Under the pieces are notes generated by a model, which did no database searches, was not told where the DNA came from, and saw only the letters and a program-made list of their open reading frames with translations. From positions 5,139,914-5,203,913 of the forward strand of contig JANVCC010000174.1 of assembly GCA_025345505.1 (NCBI GenBank): a stretch of DNA of 64,000 nt, given 5' to 3'. Every line of letters starts with the position of its first letter. Within the stretch, counting starts at the first letter, position 1. The translations under genes and the position numbers were made by a program. Source of the stretch: Todiramphus chloris collaris. Its lineage: Eukaryota > Chordata > Aves > Coraciiformes > Alcedinidae. Shown piece after piece: positions 32,961 to 44,830 of the stretch.

Positions 32961-34279
32961 GCACTGCTGGGCAGCTTTGATCTCAATCCCATGTGGACCG
33001 TGGTGGCTTTCAAGCCTGGCGCTGCCCTGGCATGGCACAGACGCACGCCGAGCACGAGCAGGGGCCGTGCACGTGTGCAGAGATGGGTGGGCTGCTCAGC
33101 CTGCCTGGGGACACCCTGTGAGTCCCTGTACCTCTGCAAAATGCCTAAAGCTCCTCAGCTGCTCATGGTGACAAGAGCTTTAGCAACCCAGGAAGCGGGG
33201 AAGGGTCTTCCAGAAGAGGCCTCCCCAGCTGCCTGGAAGAAGCTCTGTTTTGGGGAGGAGCAGAGGTTTTCTCGCATCCTGAGCTCCAGTCCTACTCAGT
33301 TGTGACAGGCAAAGAAAAGGTGCTTCCACGAACCGAACTCACAATGGCAAATTTCTCAGAAGCAGGGGCTGATTTGAAGGAAATTGGAGTTTCTTAGCCT
33401 GGAGGAGGGAGGAAAGACAATAGATACAGTTCAGTTAAACAGTAATCACAGGTTGAGCAAAAGAGCTGGGAAATTTAAAGCTAATTAAAAGTATCTGAGG
33501 TTTTCTAAAACCACTTCTAAAGGCAACAAATGGAAATAACCCACCGGGTGATGATGAGCTTTGGATTTGTTGGAAATCACAGAAGAATAAATTTAGCAAA
33601 TCACCGGGAGAGGCTAATGCAGCACCGGAGCTGCAGCGTGCCACTGGCACTGGTAATTCTCCAAATTCCTGACAATGATCCATGTCAGGAGACATTTCCA
33701 CTTCTCTTACCTCACCTTAAAACCTTCCTATTGAACCCTGCCTGCGATTAATCCCTGTTCGTGCTCACTGCTCTCTGTTCTCCATTACTGCTTCCCTCTG
33801 TTTCTCAGCCTGGTAACATCCATCCTCACCTGCCTGTCCTTTTCCCTGCTGCTGCTCCATTTAAGGAGGATTAAGCTTTTAATTAGGGAAAAGGGGGGGG
33901 GGGTGGGGGTTACCTTATATAGCTGCCAGGCAGCTCTGTGATGCTGCAGGAATTTGAGGCTTCTGGGGCAGCTCAAAGTCTTTCCAGAAAGCTTCAGCCC
34001 CACGCTGTCTTCTGGTGTTCCCTGATGGGTGAGATGCTCCTGCCTGCAGATCCCTTCCAGGAGGGCAGAGCTCAGTCTTGACCCCAACCAGACATGAGGA
34101 GACTGACTTTTGGTTCTGGGAGCTGACACAGGAATGCTGATTTCTTTTTCTGAAGGAAAATGGAAGTGGGAATCTTCCAGAAAGTGTCGGGTTTTTTTTT
34201 AAAGGACAAATGGAAGACAGAAAATGTGGCGTGAACAAGGACACCATCCTGAAGGCATCCCAGCATCCTTGGCTGTGGC
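32961..34279. other. Spacer with AT-rich part and G run
   Basis: GC-rich to about 33,330, then AT-richer (33,330-33,760) with AGCTAATTAAAAG and CAGAAGAATAAATTTAGC words, then GC-rich again. A run of 11 G, a T, then 5 G lies at 33,893-33,909. Confidence 0.4.
33893..33909 (+). repeat. Poly-G tract
   Basis: G11-T-G5, a G-quadruplex-capable low-complexity run, following AATTAGGGAAAA. Confidence 0.85.
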
Positions 34280-35290
34280 ACGTGGGAGATGCGGGAGAGA
34301 GGGGGAAAAAAAAACCCTGTGTGATGGCACAGTAAGGGAGAGGAGATAATAATAAAAAGGGAAATGAAATAAACACAAGGTAAAAACCAAGCTGCATCTC
34401 AATAGACAGTAGGGTTCAATGAGCAGCTGGGACAAAACAAAATGCAAACATGGTGCTTCCTGAATAATACAGAGATGGGAGCACAGGTGATAAGAAGGCG
34501 AAGGAAGGAAGGAGGAAAAAAATAGAAAGGAGAAATTACTGAAGGGAGAAACCTGCAGGTGATGTGCTATTTTGCTATGCTAATAAAGAGATGAAAGCAA
34601 ATGGAACAGGAGCAGAGACTGGCAAAAGTCTTACTTTTGTTGGAAAGAATAAGAGGATAAACGTTTTTAACATTTATGAAGTAGCAAAATAAAGCAAAGA
34701 AAGGCTCCGAACATCCAGCCTGTAGATGAGGAAATTAAAGTACATAAAATATTTATTCATTTGTGCTTAGTGGCTGTCAGCCATGCATGCACTGGAGAAA
34801 TGCTGTGTTTCTAGGCACAGTTTTATTCTTGCTCCTATTTTTTTCCTGCTCTCCCAGAGATGAACAGGAACAATTTGGTAAATAGCTGAACACTCAGCTC
34901 ATTTTCCACATTCCATTAATGTTTCATTTCTTAATACCATTGAAACAAAAATGGGAAGTTGGTATAAAACATCATTCTCCTTTCAAATCATGGTAAAAAG
35001 GAGCGTGGTTCCAGGCCAGTCATCAAGATTACAAACTGGCATCTGAATCAAAATGGGAATGTGGTGCTGATGAGATGCCAGATTGGAAGCGGCCCTTTAA
35101 TGAGCTACAGAAAGAGAGATGTAGCATGGGGCTTATTGTGTCACCAGCTGCCTCTGTCCCAGCCCGAGAGGACCATTTCTGGAGGATGCTCTTGGCTTCT
35201 TGTCCTCTGAATATTTCACCTGACACAGGGAGCAGAGCTGTTAGTTCAGGTGACTTCTCAGTTACTGCACTGGAAATGAAAGCGGCTTCC
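34280..35290. promoter_or_regulatory. Long A-rich stretch, possible regulatory block
   Basis: About 1 kb of A-rich DNA with purine tracts (AAGGCGAAGGAAGGAAGGAGG near 34,495, shortened in meaning), ATAATAATAAAAAGG, AAATATTTATTCATTTG and ATTCCATTAATG words. It is distinctive for its length and strand asymmetry. No repeat or exon is recognised. Confidence 0.3.
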
Positions 35291-36120
35291 TAATGAGAGA
35301 TGTGGGCAGCTCGGCAGCTCCCTGCACCAGGAGAGGCCACGGAGATGGCTCGCTCGCCGGGAGCTTGTCCTAATCGCCGGCACAGCAGCGCTGGCCCCAG
35401 GCAGTGGGCATGTCAGCCTCTGGCCTACTGCTAATTTTAATTGGCTTGATGGGGAATCCCGGGTGCTCCGGCAGCTTGGCTGGTGTCACCTGCTGCTGTC
35501 ACATGTGTTTATGCTCCAACAGCAGCATCTAGAATTCACTGACCCTGAGCTAGCTCTTCCTCAGCAGATACTCCTCCTCAATCACCAGGCTGCTGTTGCC
35601 CATTTCCCTGCCCATTTGTCTGGTCTTCAGGATCCCTGCGGAGCTGGGGTCCCGCATCGGGCAGCTGGAGCTCCCTGGGAACTGGGTGGGTGGCAGCAGG
35701 AGGGGCCGAGGGGCTGAGTCTGTGTGGGAACTCAGCCTGAGCAGGGCTGCATCTCCCCCTTGTGACTGGGCTGGTGGGATGTCCTGGGTGGCTGGAGCCT
35801 GGGGACCCCTGGCTGGAGGAGGAGGAGGAGGCCAGGGCTGGAGATGCACCTTGAGAGGCAGTGCTGCGTGGGAGAAGCTGCTTTGTCCTTCCAGACGAGT
35901 TTGGGTCAGTGTCCGGGTTTGCAGAATTACAAGTGCTAATGTTACATTACATGTTTCCTTGTGTCTCTTGGGATTAATGGAAATGCTGCTGGCTAGCTCA
36001 AGGGATTTTCTAAATCCTACCTTTTCAGGAACAATATCATGGGAGAGCTGTGAGTTGGCCTTGGGCAGGGTGGGAAGCACAGGAGAGCCCACCTTCTTCT
36101 TGTGCAGCCTTTGCAGCCTT
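35291..36120. other. GC-rich spacer
   Basis: GC-rich, with a short AT-rich part at 35,920-36,040 (ATTACAAGTGCTAATG, GGGATTAATGG). Long overlapping ORFs on both strands (176 and 193 codons) have no recognisable domain. Confidence 0.42.
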
Positions 36121-36535
36121 CTGTAAAGCACAGAAACATCAATATTAATTTCATTATGAAGCTCAAAAACCCCTTGATCTTGGCTTTATCAGAAGTAATA
36201 AATTCTTGGAGAATTTCTTAGTCTGGATATTATGGATTCCAGTGAGATACTTGGATAATGTGAGCTAAAATCAATTAATTGACTTCAATTGAGATCTGCC
36301 AACTTAATCTGAAAAGATGGTCCTTTTTTGTCTTCTGGTGACAATTTCATCAAAGTAAAGCTGACCCAGCCTGAAGGAAGTGAGGAGAAGCTGATAACCA
36401 CAACAAGCAGTTTACTGCATACCCAGATGATGCAACTTTTGTCTCCGATGCAGCATCAGAATTTTCTCAGAGAGAGAAAAATAGAAGCAATTTCTCAGGA
36501 TCACCACTGAGAAATCATTTTAACAGCTTCTAATG
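36121..36535. promoter_or_regulatory. Candidate conserved non-coding block with palindrome
   Basis: AT-rich, with ATCAATATTAATTTC and a perfect 12-base palindrome TCAATTAATTGA at 36,271-36,282, a paired homeodomain-like site, followed by another CAATTGAG word. Enhancer-like texture. Confidence 0.4.
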
Positions 36536-38499
36536 ACACTTTATGGCAGGAGCACGAGCTCCCACCTCATGGCGATTACAGTGTTTCCGAGTGGCGGGCG
36601 CTGCCGCCCGCATCCTCATCGTGAGCAGCTCCGCATCCTCATCGTGCCCCATGGTGAGCAGCTCCCCACGGAAACTCGCTGCTGGTCCTCACCAGCCCTG
36701 GAAACCAAGGAAAACCCACCCTCCGGGATGGAGCTTCCAAAGGCAAGGGGGTGTAGTGCCACAGCATGCGGATTTAACTGCAGGGGGAAAACTGGCTGGC
36801 TTGGGAGAAGCCTTCCGCAGGGTTTTCCTCCAGGTTCCCTCTGGCAGCAGCGAGATGTGTTCTGTGTACGTGATGGGGTGCCGCAGGGGTGTCCCCGCGC
36901 CCGTACAGCTGTGGGGTGAAAGGTGTGTGCTTTGCCTGTTGGCTACACTAATTCTGCCTGTCTTGCTCTCCTCTGAAGAGCATCCTGCTGTCCTCTGCTT
37001 TTCATCACTGCTGGGCTCCAAAGCCCTTTGTATTTCCCCTGTGGCCTTTGTTGTATAGACTCTCAGAAGCCCTTGCACTTGATTCAGTCACTGCTTAATT
37101 CAATCCTCTAATTTAATCAATACTTCATGGACCAGGTCTTTGTTTAAAAAAAAAAAAAAACACAAACAAGCAGAAAACCTTCTAGCCTCTTTTTTGATTG
37201 CTTTATGCAAGTATTATTAGGTTAATGCAATCAGCGGTGGTAAAGCTGCCCTCCACTTAACAAGGGAGCAGCCTTGTTCTGTGTGCTCTGGAAGGGAGGG
37301 GAGAAAATGGGAAGCTGCTGAAGTTGGGCGCTCGAGGCATTACCGCTGGCATCATCAGATTCACAGAGGTGACCCTTTCTCTTGCAGAAGTGATGGGAGG
37401 CACCAGCAAGGACTCCACCTCCCCTCCAGATGCTCCACAAGATGAGAGGCGGGACACGCTGCAGTCTCAAGAGGCGAGGAAGGATGGAGAAAGGTAGGAG
37501 AGGGGAGAGCGCGGTGCGGTGAGGAGCGCAGGTGGAGGCAGGTTAGATGGTTCTCCTGAGGTCCTGCAGCTCTTACGGTGGGGAGTGCCATCTCTGGTTG
37601 CACAGTGTGAAGCTGCTTTTCCATGCTGGGGCACCGGCACACGGCTCCCGGTCGCAGGCTTTTCCCTCCCATGCCTGCCGGTAGTGCCGATGGAGCACGT
37701 GCTCGGTGCTCGCTCCCAGCTCAATGAGACGATGCGTCTGCTCTCAATAAGCACAAATCCTTCAGCAGTTGTTCCATCTTTAATCAAATTTGTAGAGCCT
37801 CAGGCCATTCATGGTGAAAAAAAACGTGTTTTCCATCTATATTAAGAGGAAAATTTGGCTGTCAAGAGGCGTGAATCCTGATAATGAAGTTATCCTTTCT
37901 TGTTGCATTTTCCTATGAATTTCTTAAGAATACTCTCAACAAAGTAATGATGCGTGTAGAAGATCTTTTTTCGAGGGCTGGTAAATGGTAGCAGCAGCTT
38001 CCACTTCCAGGGCTTAGCGAAGCGTTAGCCTGTCTCCAGCTTTCTGAAGCAGGTGAGCAATCCTGCTCCTGTGAAACCGCGGCGTGGACTGGCTTTGTTC
38101 AAAGGATAAATGTGCAGTGGGGACGGAGGAACCTGGCAGAGGGTGAGATGGGGGAGCAGCACTGGCAGCTCCTCCAAAGGAGCTGCTTTGCCACCCTGGG
38201 AGCTGCAGGCTCCCAGCTCTGAGGATGCTGCGGGGACCCCCACGCAGCCGAGACTTGGAGATACACTTGGTGCTTCAGACACCCGTCCTGCCGTGGTGCG
38301 GGGATGAGACTGGGAGATCTGTACAAAGCGTGAGGAGCTAGAGCTGTGGTTCTGCCACCTGCTTGCTGGGATTTTTCAGTCCCAGATGGTGTGTTTGTGG
38401 CTGGTCTGTGCATCTGATCTTTGACATCTCTGTCTTTATTTGTTTGGGGAAATTCTCCTGTTTTGCCTGCACCTCTGCTGAAGAAAACCAACTGTAGCA
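36536..38499. other. Intergenic spacer
   Basis: GC-rich with AT-rich interruptions at 37,070-37,230 (including a 15-A run at 37,146-37,160) and 37,760-37,990. A perfect hairpin with 9-base arms (GCAGCTCCT...AGGAGCTGC) lies at 38,165-38,186. No gene is recognised. Confidence 0.42.
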
Positions 38500-38925
38500 A
38501 AGCTAGCGAGAAAATAAACCCCCAAAGAAGCTACAGTAAGCACCAGTAGGGTGATAAAAAGCAACAGAAACATCTCTACCTTCTTGTTTTCTCAAGAAAG
38601 GTCAATTGACTCCCTGCCACCTTGGAGCCTATAACAAAATCGATGATGCTTCATCTTTAATTTGATTTTTCCATTCAATAAGGGTGGTAAGCATTAGTGT
38701 CACTGTAATTTTACAGAGTACCATTAGATAACAGGAAAATATCAAACATGAAGATTATGTGCAGTATCAGTGGCAAAGTATTACACCCAGCAATGATTTA
38801 GAAGAACATTAATGTCTCAGGCATGCTATAAGACATATCATGAACTGGACAATAAAATGTCTCATTCTTCAAATAATTACTCACGGGCTGACGTCTGGCT
38901 GCTGGGGAGGGAGATTGGCGCCTGT
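38500..38925. promoter_or_regulatory. Candidate conserved non-coding block
   Basis: AT-rich, with CAAAATCGATGATGC, TTTAATTTGATTTTTCC, CATTCAATAAGG, CATTAGATAACAGG and AAATAATTACTC words. Abuts a CpG-rich shoulder on the right. Confidence 0.38.
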
Positions 38926-39062
38926 GGAACCGAACGTTCCACTGGCAGCTGGTGACCTGCTGGCACTTCTCCGACGGCCGGCACCTTCGCTCGCCGGGGC
39001 TAATCCTGCGCGGCACCGCGGCGGGTGGGTGACGCGGCCGGAGGAGTGATGGATGCTGCCCA
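38926..39062. promoter_or_regulatory. Small CpG cluster
   Basis: About 16 CpGs in roughly 135 bases by hand count (ACCGAACG, CGACGGCCGG, GCGCGGCACCGCGGCGGG). It lies directly beside the AT-rich block ending near 38,925. It may be an unmethylated regulatory site. Too short for a classical CpG island. Confidence 0.35.
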
Positions 39063-41400
39063 TTTCGAGCAGGTCGATAACAGGATTGGTGTAGACCACG
39101 GTTATTTTTGTGTTTAATTCACTGAATAAAATGAAACAGGTAAATCACTCAGATGTGAGCTGATGTTAATAGGCACATTTGCAGCACTATCTGAAAATGA
39201 GTTCTGCAATTACTGACTCATGCCGCTGTCTGTGCTCCATGGCACTGATGGGGCAGTTGTCCCCCTGTCCGCATCCTGGGGAGTGACCCCTGGGCTCTGG
39301 CAGAGAGGGCTGGGGCTCACTGGCCATGGAGGCTCCCCCTGGGTCAGGGTGATGCCCAGACCCTGCCACTGCACAGCAGGCAGATGCTGGCCCTACAGAG
39401 GTGCAGGATGTGCTCTGTGCATCCATGGCCTCACAGGAGCGGGGCTGAGCAGCAGGGCCAGGCAGCTCTTCCAGGATGTGGCTGGCAATGGGGAGATCGC
39501 CCAGTCCTCCCAGGGGCAGGAAAGCGAGCGGCCAGCGTGCCCATGGCAGGGGGTCAGGGATCTGTTCAGCTGCCTCTGCCTCTCCAGCTGCTCCACAAAG
39601 GTCCGCACTGTGCATGGTCCAGGGAGCTCAGATAATTTGGTGCTGCCATCGCTGAAGAGCCTGTTCACCCGGGGCTGACTAATAGCAGCAGGCCCCCAAA
39701 AACCACGGCAACTGCAGCAGAAGAGGAGAGACTCCAGGATAAGCGTGAAATTGGATCAGCGCGGCTGTTTACCGGCAAGTGGCTCCTGCAAGGAGCTGCA
39801 GCGTGCCCGGCTGAGGAGGCTGAGCTGGCCTGGAGGCTTGCTCCTGGGGGGCTGTTTGCCTTGAACCACCCTGGAGGAGCCTCATTAGAGCATCAGGCAC
39901 CTGTCCAGCGTGAGAGGAGGGATGAGATGTCACCAAATGCTTGCGGCTGCGCTTCAGCGCTGTTGCCATCACCCCTGGCTGTGAGCAAGCCCACCTGCAG
40001 CACTGGGCTGGCTGCCCGCTCGCTTTGCCTGCGGGCTGAACACGCGTCGTGGGGGAGGTTGCAACGGGGCTGCGGGCAAATTGCCAAAGGGAGAGAGAAA
40101 AGTTCAGCGTCCCTTCCGCTGAGTAGATCACCGTGCAGCACCCTAAGGTGCCCGCCGGCAGCGTGCTGGGGCGGGTGGAGTGGGTGCTGCCAGCGGCTGC
40201 CCCTTGCCCGCAGTGGGACTGGGGATACGGCTGTGGTACGAGGCAGGCTGAGCCCCCGCGCCCAGCCCAAACACGCGTGAGGGTGCGGGGGGCACGTTGG
40301 CACCGCACACCTACGCCACTCCAGCTCAGCGTCTGTGCCAGTTCTGTGCAGCCGCCAGATCAGAGGCAGGGCTTTTTCTGTGACTAATCTTTATCCTGCT
40401 GGCTGCAGCGACGGAGGCGTTGCTGAGCTCTCCGGTTGGCTTTGCCACAGAGGACGCGGTGCCTTTCTCCAGCGGGAAAGCAGGAGCTCAGCAGCGGGTG
40501 CATTTAGTCTTTCCCCGTGGCGGGATGCAGGACGTCCTGAGCATCCTCAGCCCCTGCAGGCCTCTGTGCGAGGAACAGCGGTGCCGGGGTGGACCGTGCC
40601 TTTGGACAGGTGCTGCAGAGCACTCTGCCAGCTTCCCAGAATAGCATCCTGTGTGAGGCCAGATTATTCCCCCGGAGCCTTGCTGCTGGAGCGGCCTCGC
40701 TGCTGGGCGGGCGCAGAGGATGGGCGCTGGGAAGTGGTCCCGCCAGCACATGGCATTCCTGCCTATGCAGAAGGAGAAGGACCAGGATGACATGACCATC
40801 GACCCTTTTATCAGGAAGCAGCAGAATTAATCGCTCGGATCAGCAGAGTCATTGTGGCTTACTGAAAACAAACCAAAGCCAATTATTATTCGGAACTCGT
40901 CAGGGGGCTGTGGCTAATCTCATTACACGCGGAGCAGTGAGGCACCGGGGAAATCTCCTGGTGCCGATAAAGCTCCTGGCAGCTGCACAAAGCAATTATG
41001 GTGAAAACTCTGGGCCGGTCACAGGGATGTGCTGGGGTCTCAGTCCCTCCATGGAGCCAGGCAGGGACTTGTTGCAGGGATGTCCCCAGCTGAAGGTCTC
41101 TTGCCTATGTTTGTAGGAGCCCTTCCTTCCTCAGGTCCATCCAAGTGCCTTTTCCCATGTAAATGTCTGTTTGCTGATGCTTGGTCAATATTTGGCTCTG
41201 CAGAAAAGGCTGCCAGAAGCAAAGCAGTTTGCTGGGGGCTGCCAGACTGGTCCCTCTGTAGACTCCCTGAGTGGGTTCTGCCATCCTCATTGTCCTCTGC
41301 CAGCAACGCTCACCCAGAAGGCATCGGCACATAACCTTCTTAGCACTGTGGAACAAAGATGTCTTGTCCCAGAAGGTGGTAGAAGATGCTTATGGGCAGC
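39063..41400. other. GC-rich spacer
   Basis: Mostly GC-rich and CpG-containing, with a short AT-rich patch at 39,090-39,220 and another at 40,820-41,010 (CCAATTATTATTCGG). ORFs of up to 179 codons occur on both strands without recognisable domains. Confidence 0.42.
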
Positions 41401-41760
41401 CACACAGGCTGTAATTGAATGCTCTTAAAGTAGTGCCATTTATTTTTTTAATATATCTTAAATCATTCCCCTACTCTCACTACTGCTTTAAATTGTAACT
41501 TGGCTTTTTAAAAGTTTATCGTGCACTAATTCATTCAGCCTGTTCATTTACATTCTGCTGACAGGGTACAAAATTGCTTCTTTTTTCATCCCAGAGAATT
41601 GTAACTTCGGCAATTTATGGTGCCTTTTTGATTTAATCAGAATATTTCCTAAACTTCCATGGCAATAAGAAGACATTTTTCAAGAAGCATCTGAGATGGC
41701 CAAGTGTTATTTATATCCCTGGTGTGCATGGTACCTGTGAAGGACATTACACAGATCACA
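41401..41760. promoter_or_regulatory. AT-rich candidate regulatory block
   Basis: Contains TGTAATTGAATGC, TTTTTTTAATATATC, GCACTAATTCATTC, GATTTAATCAG and TGGCAATAAG words. Non-repetitive and flanked by GC-rich DNA. Confidence 0.35.
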
Positions 41761-42560
41761 GTCTGGAAGCCACAGGTTGGGGCAGAGGTCCCTTCAGCAT
41801 CGCTTGACTGTGCTCTCCAGGGAGGACCTGGAAAACCCCTTCTTTGCCTTTTTTTTTGCCACTGCTGAAAACGTTCATGTGCTGTCCTCTCATCCTTCCT
41901 ACCTCAAAGGAGCCTGGAGCTCCTGGGGAGAGCTGGGGCACCTTGGCCACCCACCACCACGGCAGTTTGCTTGCATGCCATGGATGGAGGCCCTTCAGTG
42001 CCGCTCTGCAGGGCCAGTATCACCATTCCATGCTGGAACGCTCTTATTTCACTCTTCCAAACACTGTCAGAGCAAGTCACAGAAGGGATTATTTTTGGCT
42101 CTGTTCAGCGTAGTTACCTAGCAATTTGCAGGAGGCTTGGTATTACTGCTGGGTAGTTACTCAAGCTACTTTGCAGCAACCAATTCATTTGCTGCATTTG
42201 GTTCCTTTTACTGCTCACAAATAGTCCAGACGCCAGCTTGGAGTCTTACAAATTTGTTCTCTGTTGGAAAGATTTCAGCCCCGTTGGTTGTTTGTGAAAT
42301 ATTTCCTCTGATCGGTGCCTTTGAGTGCTCGCTGCCTGCGATTCCCAAGTCGTGCCTGGGCTCGGTCCACCAGCACAGAGCTTTTTCCTCTGCCCTGAGC
42401 GGGGAAAACCGCAACATTTGCCGACAGGAACGTTTGTAGGACAATGCTTGGAAACCCCTGATGACATTTTGCTTTCGCATGTCCTTTGAAAAGAAATCAT
42501 GTGCCAACACCTTCCTCTTCCGCCCTCTCGCCGCGTGCGTTCCTGTGCGCGCACAGCATC
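41761..42560. other. Intergenic spacer
   Basis: Mixed DNA. Part of 42,060-42,300 is AT-richer with TTATTTTTGGC and CAACCAATTC words. ORFs of about 100 codons on both strands lack signatures. Confidence 0.42.
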
Positions 42561-42960
42561 ACCGCTTTAACGAGCCATAAATAGTGTTTACATTTGGCTT
42601 ATTATCTCCAAGGTAATTTATGGCTTTTTTGCTCATCCACGGTGTTTACAGGCCTTCTGTTCCCCGCAGAACTCGGAGCGTTGTAACGAAGAATTGTTAT
42701 TATTCAGCTAATAAACAATATCGATTGCTAAAAAGCAAACAAAGTCGCTGCCTTCCATCCTCCCGCTGTCGAACGAAGGAGGGAAAGCCCCAGGGAGCGT
42801 CCCGAGTGATGCAGAACAAGGAAAATAACATCCACGTGGCAAAGAGCCACAGCGCCATGGTAAATTTTCAAGAGTGTTAATTAGGAACAGATTAAAGATA
42901 CTTCAATTCCACATATAGAGTTACCCACGTTACTAAATTATAGCTGAAGGGAAAGAGACA
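42561..42960. promoter_or_regulatory. Candidate conserved non-coding block
   Basis: Has GCCATAAATAGTG, GGTAATTTATGGC, TTGTTATTATTCAGC, TAATAAACAATATCG, GTGTTAATTAGG and TTACTAAATTATAGC words, with CpGs embedded in AT-rich text. Good enhancer-like texture. Confidence 0.4.
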
Positions 42961-43370
42961 GAAGCTGCTCTGGGCTTCACCCTCTCACAGGCATCGCCTG
43001 TATCCGCACCCAGTGCTGCGGAGGCTCCCAGGCACCGGGTCGGGTTAGTGCGGGCAATAGCTCAGAGATCATTTTGGGCCACCTCGATGGCACCCGTGCC
43101 TCCAGCCTTGGTGTGCCAGCGCTGATGGTCTGCCTGCGCAGACGTTCTACTGGCTGCTTGCCTGGAGACTTCTCATGGCTTGCTGCTCCCTGGGGCCTGG
43201 CACTCCCCGAGGCTGAGCCTGCCCCGGGGCGGCAGCGCTGGGTGCGAGCATCTTGTGTCCCGGCAGAATTGAAGGTAGGAAGCAGTGACTGTAGCTGGAG
43301 GATGCCCATGTAACCTCCTCGGCATCGGGCAGCCTCTGCGCACGCGCCGTGATGTCACCAGGTACGGCCG
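42961..43370. other. GC-rich spacer
   Basis: GC- and CpG-rich interval between two AT-rich candidate blocks. Nothing specific recognised. Confidence 0.4.
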
Positions 43371-43760
43371 ATGCTCCTCGGGGGAAACGTGTTTATGAAA
43401 CTTTGCTCTCGTGGCACATAAATGTTCATTAGATCTATTATCCCGACCATTTTGCTTTCCAAAGCGTCGCAGAGAAGGCGAAATGAGAGCGATGGTTCTT
43501 CTGGAGCTCCAGCGTGCGCTGCGTGTTTGCTTTAAATAGAATTAGCCATGCAAATTGAATCATGTGAGTGTAAATTAGCGCTCGTTCCGCTGGTGCTCTC
43601 GGTGTAGCTTAACCTACCATTTACCCCAAGACATCTGCTAAGTGCCATTCTTTCAAGTACTTAAACAGCACCTATTGCTACCAAAGTAGCCCCAGCCCCA
43701 CGGAACAACAGAGCTGCTGCAAAGCCTGTAATTATCATTAAAGGACTATTGTGCTTTTGG
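43371..43760. promoter_or_regulatory. Candidate conserved non-coding block with POU octamer
   Basis: Contains ATAAATGTTCATTAGATC, TCTATTATCCCGACC, GCTTTAAATAGAATTAGCC, a perfect ATGCAAAT at 43,548-43,555 running into TGAATCATG, then GTAAATTAGCGC. CpGs persist beside AT-rich words throughout. One of the best enhancer candidates by eye. Confidence 0.45.
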
Positions 43761-44559
43761 CGATGATGAAGCTGGCGGGTGAGGCTATCCAGGCTGGCTC
43801 TCCAGCTTGCCAGCGGAGGTGGAGCGGGGACTGGAGCCTGCCTGCTCCCTTCTCCTGCCTGCTCCCTTCTGGGGAGGAAGGTCCCAGAACACAGCCGCAC
43901 GAGTTCTGCCCAAACCTCACTTGGTTTCAGCAGGGCCCATCCCCTGGGGGAACTGCAGCAGGAGGCACGGGGCAGCCTGGTAAGGGAGCGATTATTGGGG
44001 GTGACCCAGCACAGCCTGCCCGCATGGGAGCTCCTGGGTGTGCTGGGGCTTGGCACAGAGGCATGGAAAGGAGGGCTGGACCCGGGCTGGGCTCTCTGAG
44101 CAGGATTCCTGCCTGATGTGAGCCTCAGGGGAGGAGACCATGTGTCTGCCAGGAGATTTCTCTCTGCTATCTCTTGCTGCATCGCTTCCTCCACAGCTGA
44201 TAAGGAGAGAGAGGGCTCAGGGCTGCAGCAAGCACGGTGTCACTCCTCCAAGCCTTCTGCAGCGTGATCCATTATTTACACGGTTATTTAAGCCTTTGTT
44301 GTCATAGCTGGGAGAATTAATGCGTTAACCTCGCAGGGAAGATGGAGTGCCGGCAGGCTGGCAGCGCCCGGCGCTCTGCCCTTCAGCGCCGGTTTGCTGC
44401 TGCTCCTCAGATGGCAGCCGAAAGCGTGCCGGGTGGGGGGGACGGCATCGCTGGAGCCTGAGCGGCTCGAAGGGGCCCCCCGGATGCTCATCGGCACCTT
44501 GTGCGATTCCTGCCCCCTTCCCACGGCGTGAGAAAACCGATTGTGGCTGGTGGGAGCAG
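43761..44559. other. GC-rich spacer
   Basis: GC-rich, including a 16-base direct duplication (CCTGCCTGCTCCCTTCT-type, near 43,838). A short AT-rich part lies at 44,265-44,330. No gene is recognised. Confidence 0.42.
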
Positions 44560-44830
44560 AGCTGGGCACAATTCCTCCACAGCCGTTATGCAAATTCCCA
44601 GCCATAATGACACATTGTCTTGCGTGATCCTGCGAACAGATGGCCCAAAGACAGGCTCAAGATCAGAATTAGTCCTGGGCTCCTGCAACGTCGCCGGGAG
44701 CATATGGTCCTCAGATTCGTGGTTTAGCCTTAATAGCAAATTGAACTGTTTCAGACGAATGAAAGAAAAAGAAGAGGAGAGAAAACAATATTGTGATGAT
44801 TCAGTGGTACTTGTGCTCCTCTGAACTCGA
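44560..44830. promoter_or_regulatory. Candidate conserved non-coding block with POU octamer
   Basis: Starts with GCCGTTATGCAAATTCCC (octamer at 44,588-44,595), then AGCCATAATGACAC, TTGCGTGATCC, CAGAATTAGTCC, CTTAATAGCAAATTGAAC and ACAATATTGTGATG. Balanced composition with preserved CpGs. A strong candidate. Confidence 0.43.

Noticed and set aside
33632..35951. Apparent inverted similarity between 33,632-33,664 and 35,919-35,951 (17 of 19 bases at best)
   Set aside because: Matches of this length are expected many times by chance when 64 kb is compared with itself on both strands, and similarity does not extend convincingly.
38165..38186. Perfect 9-base-arm hairpin considered as a small RNA gene
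   Set aside because: Too short for a microRNA precursor. It is CTG/CAG-rich text in which such hairpins arise easily.
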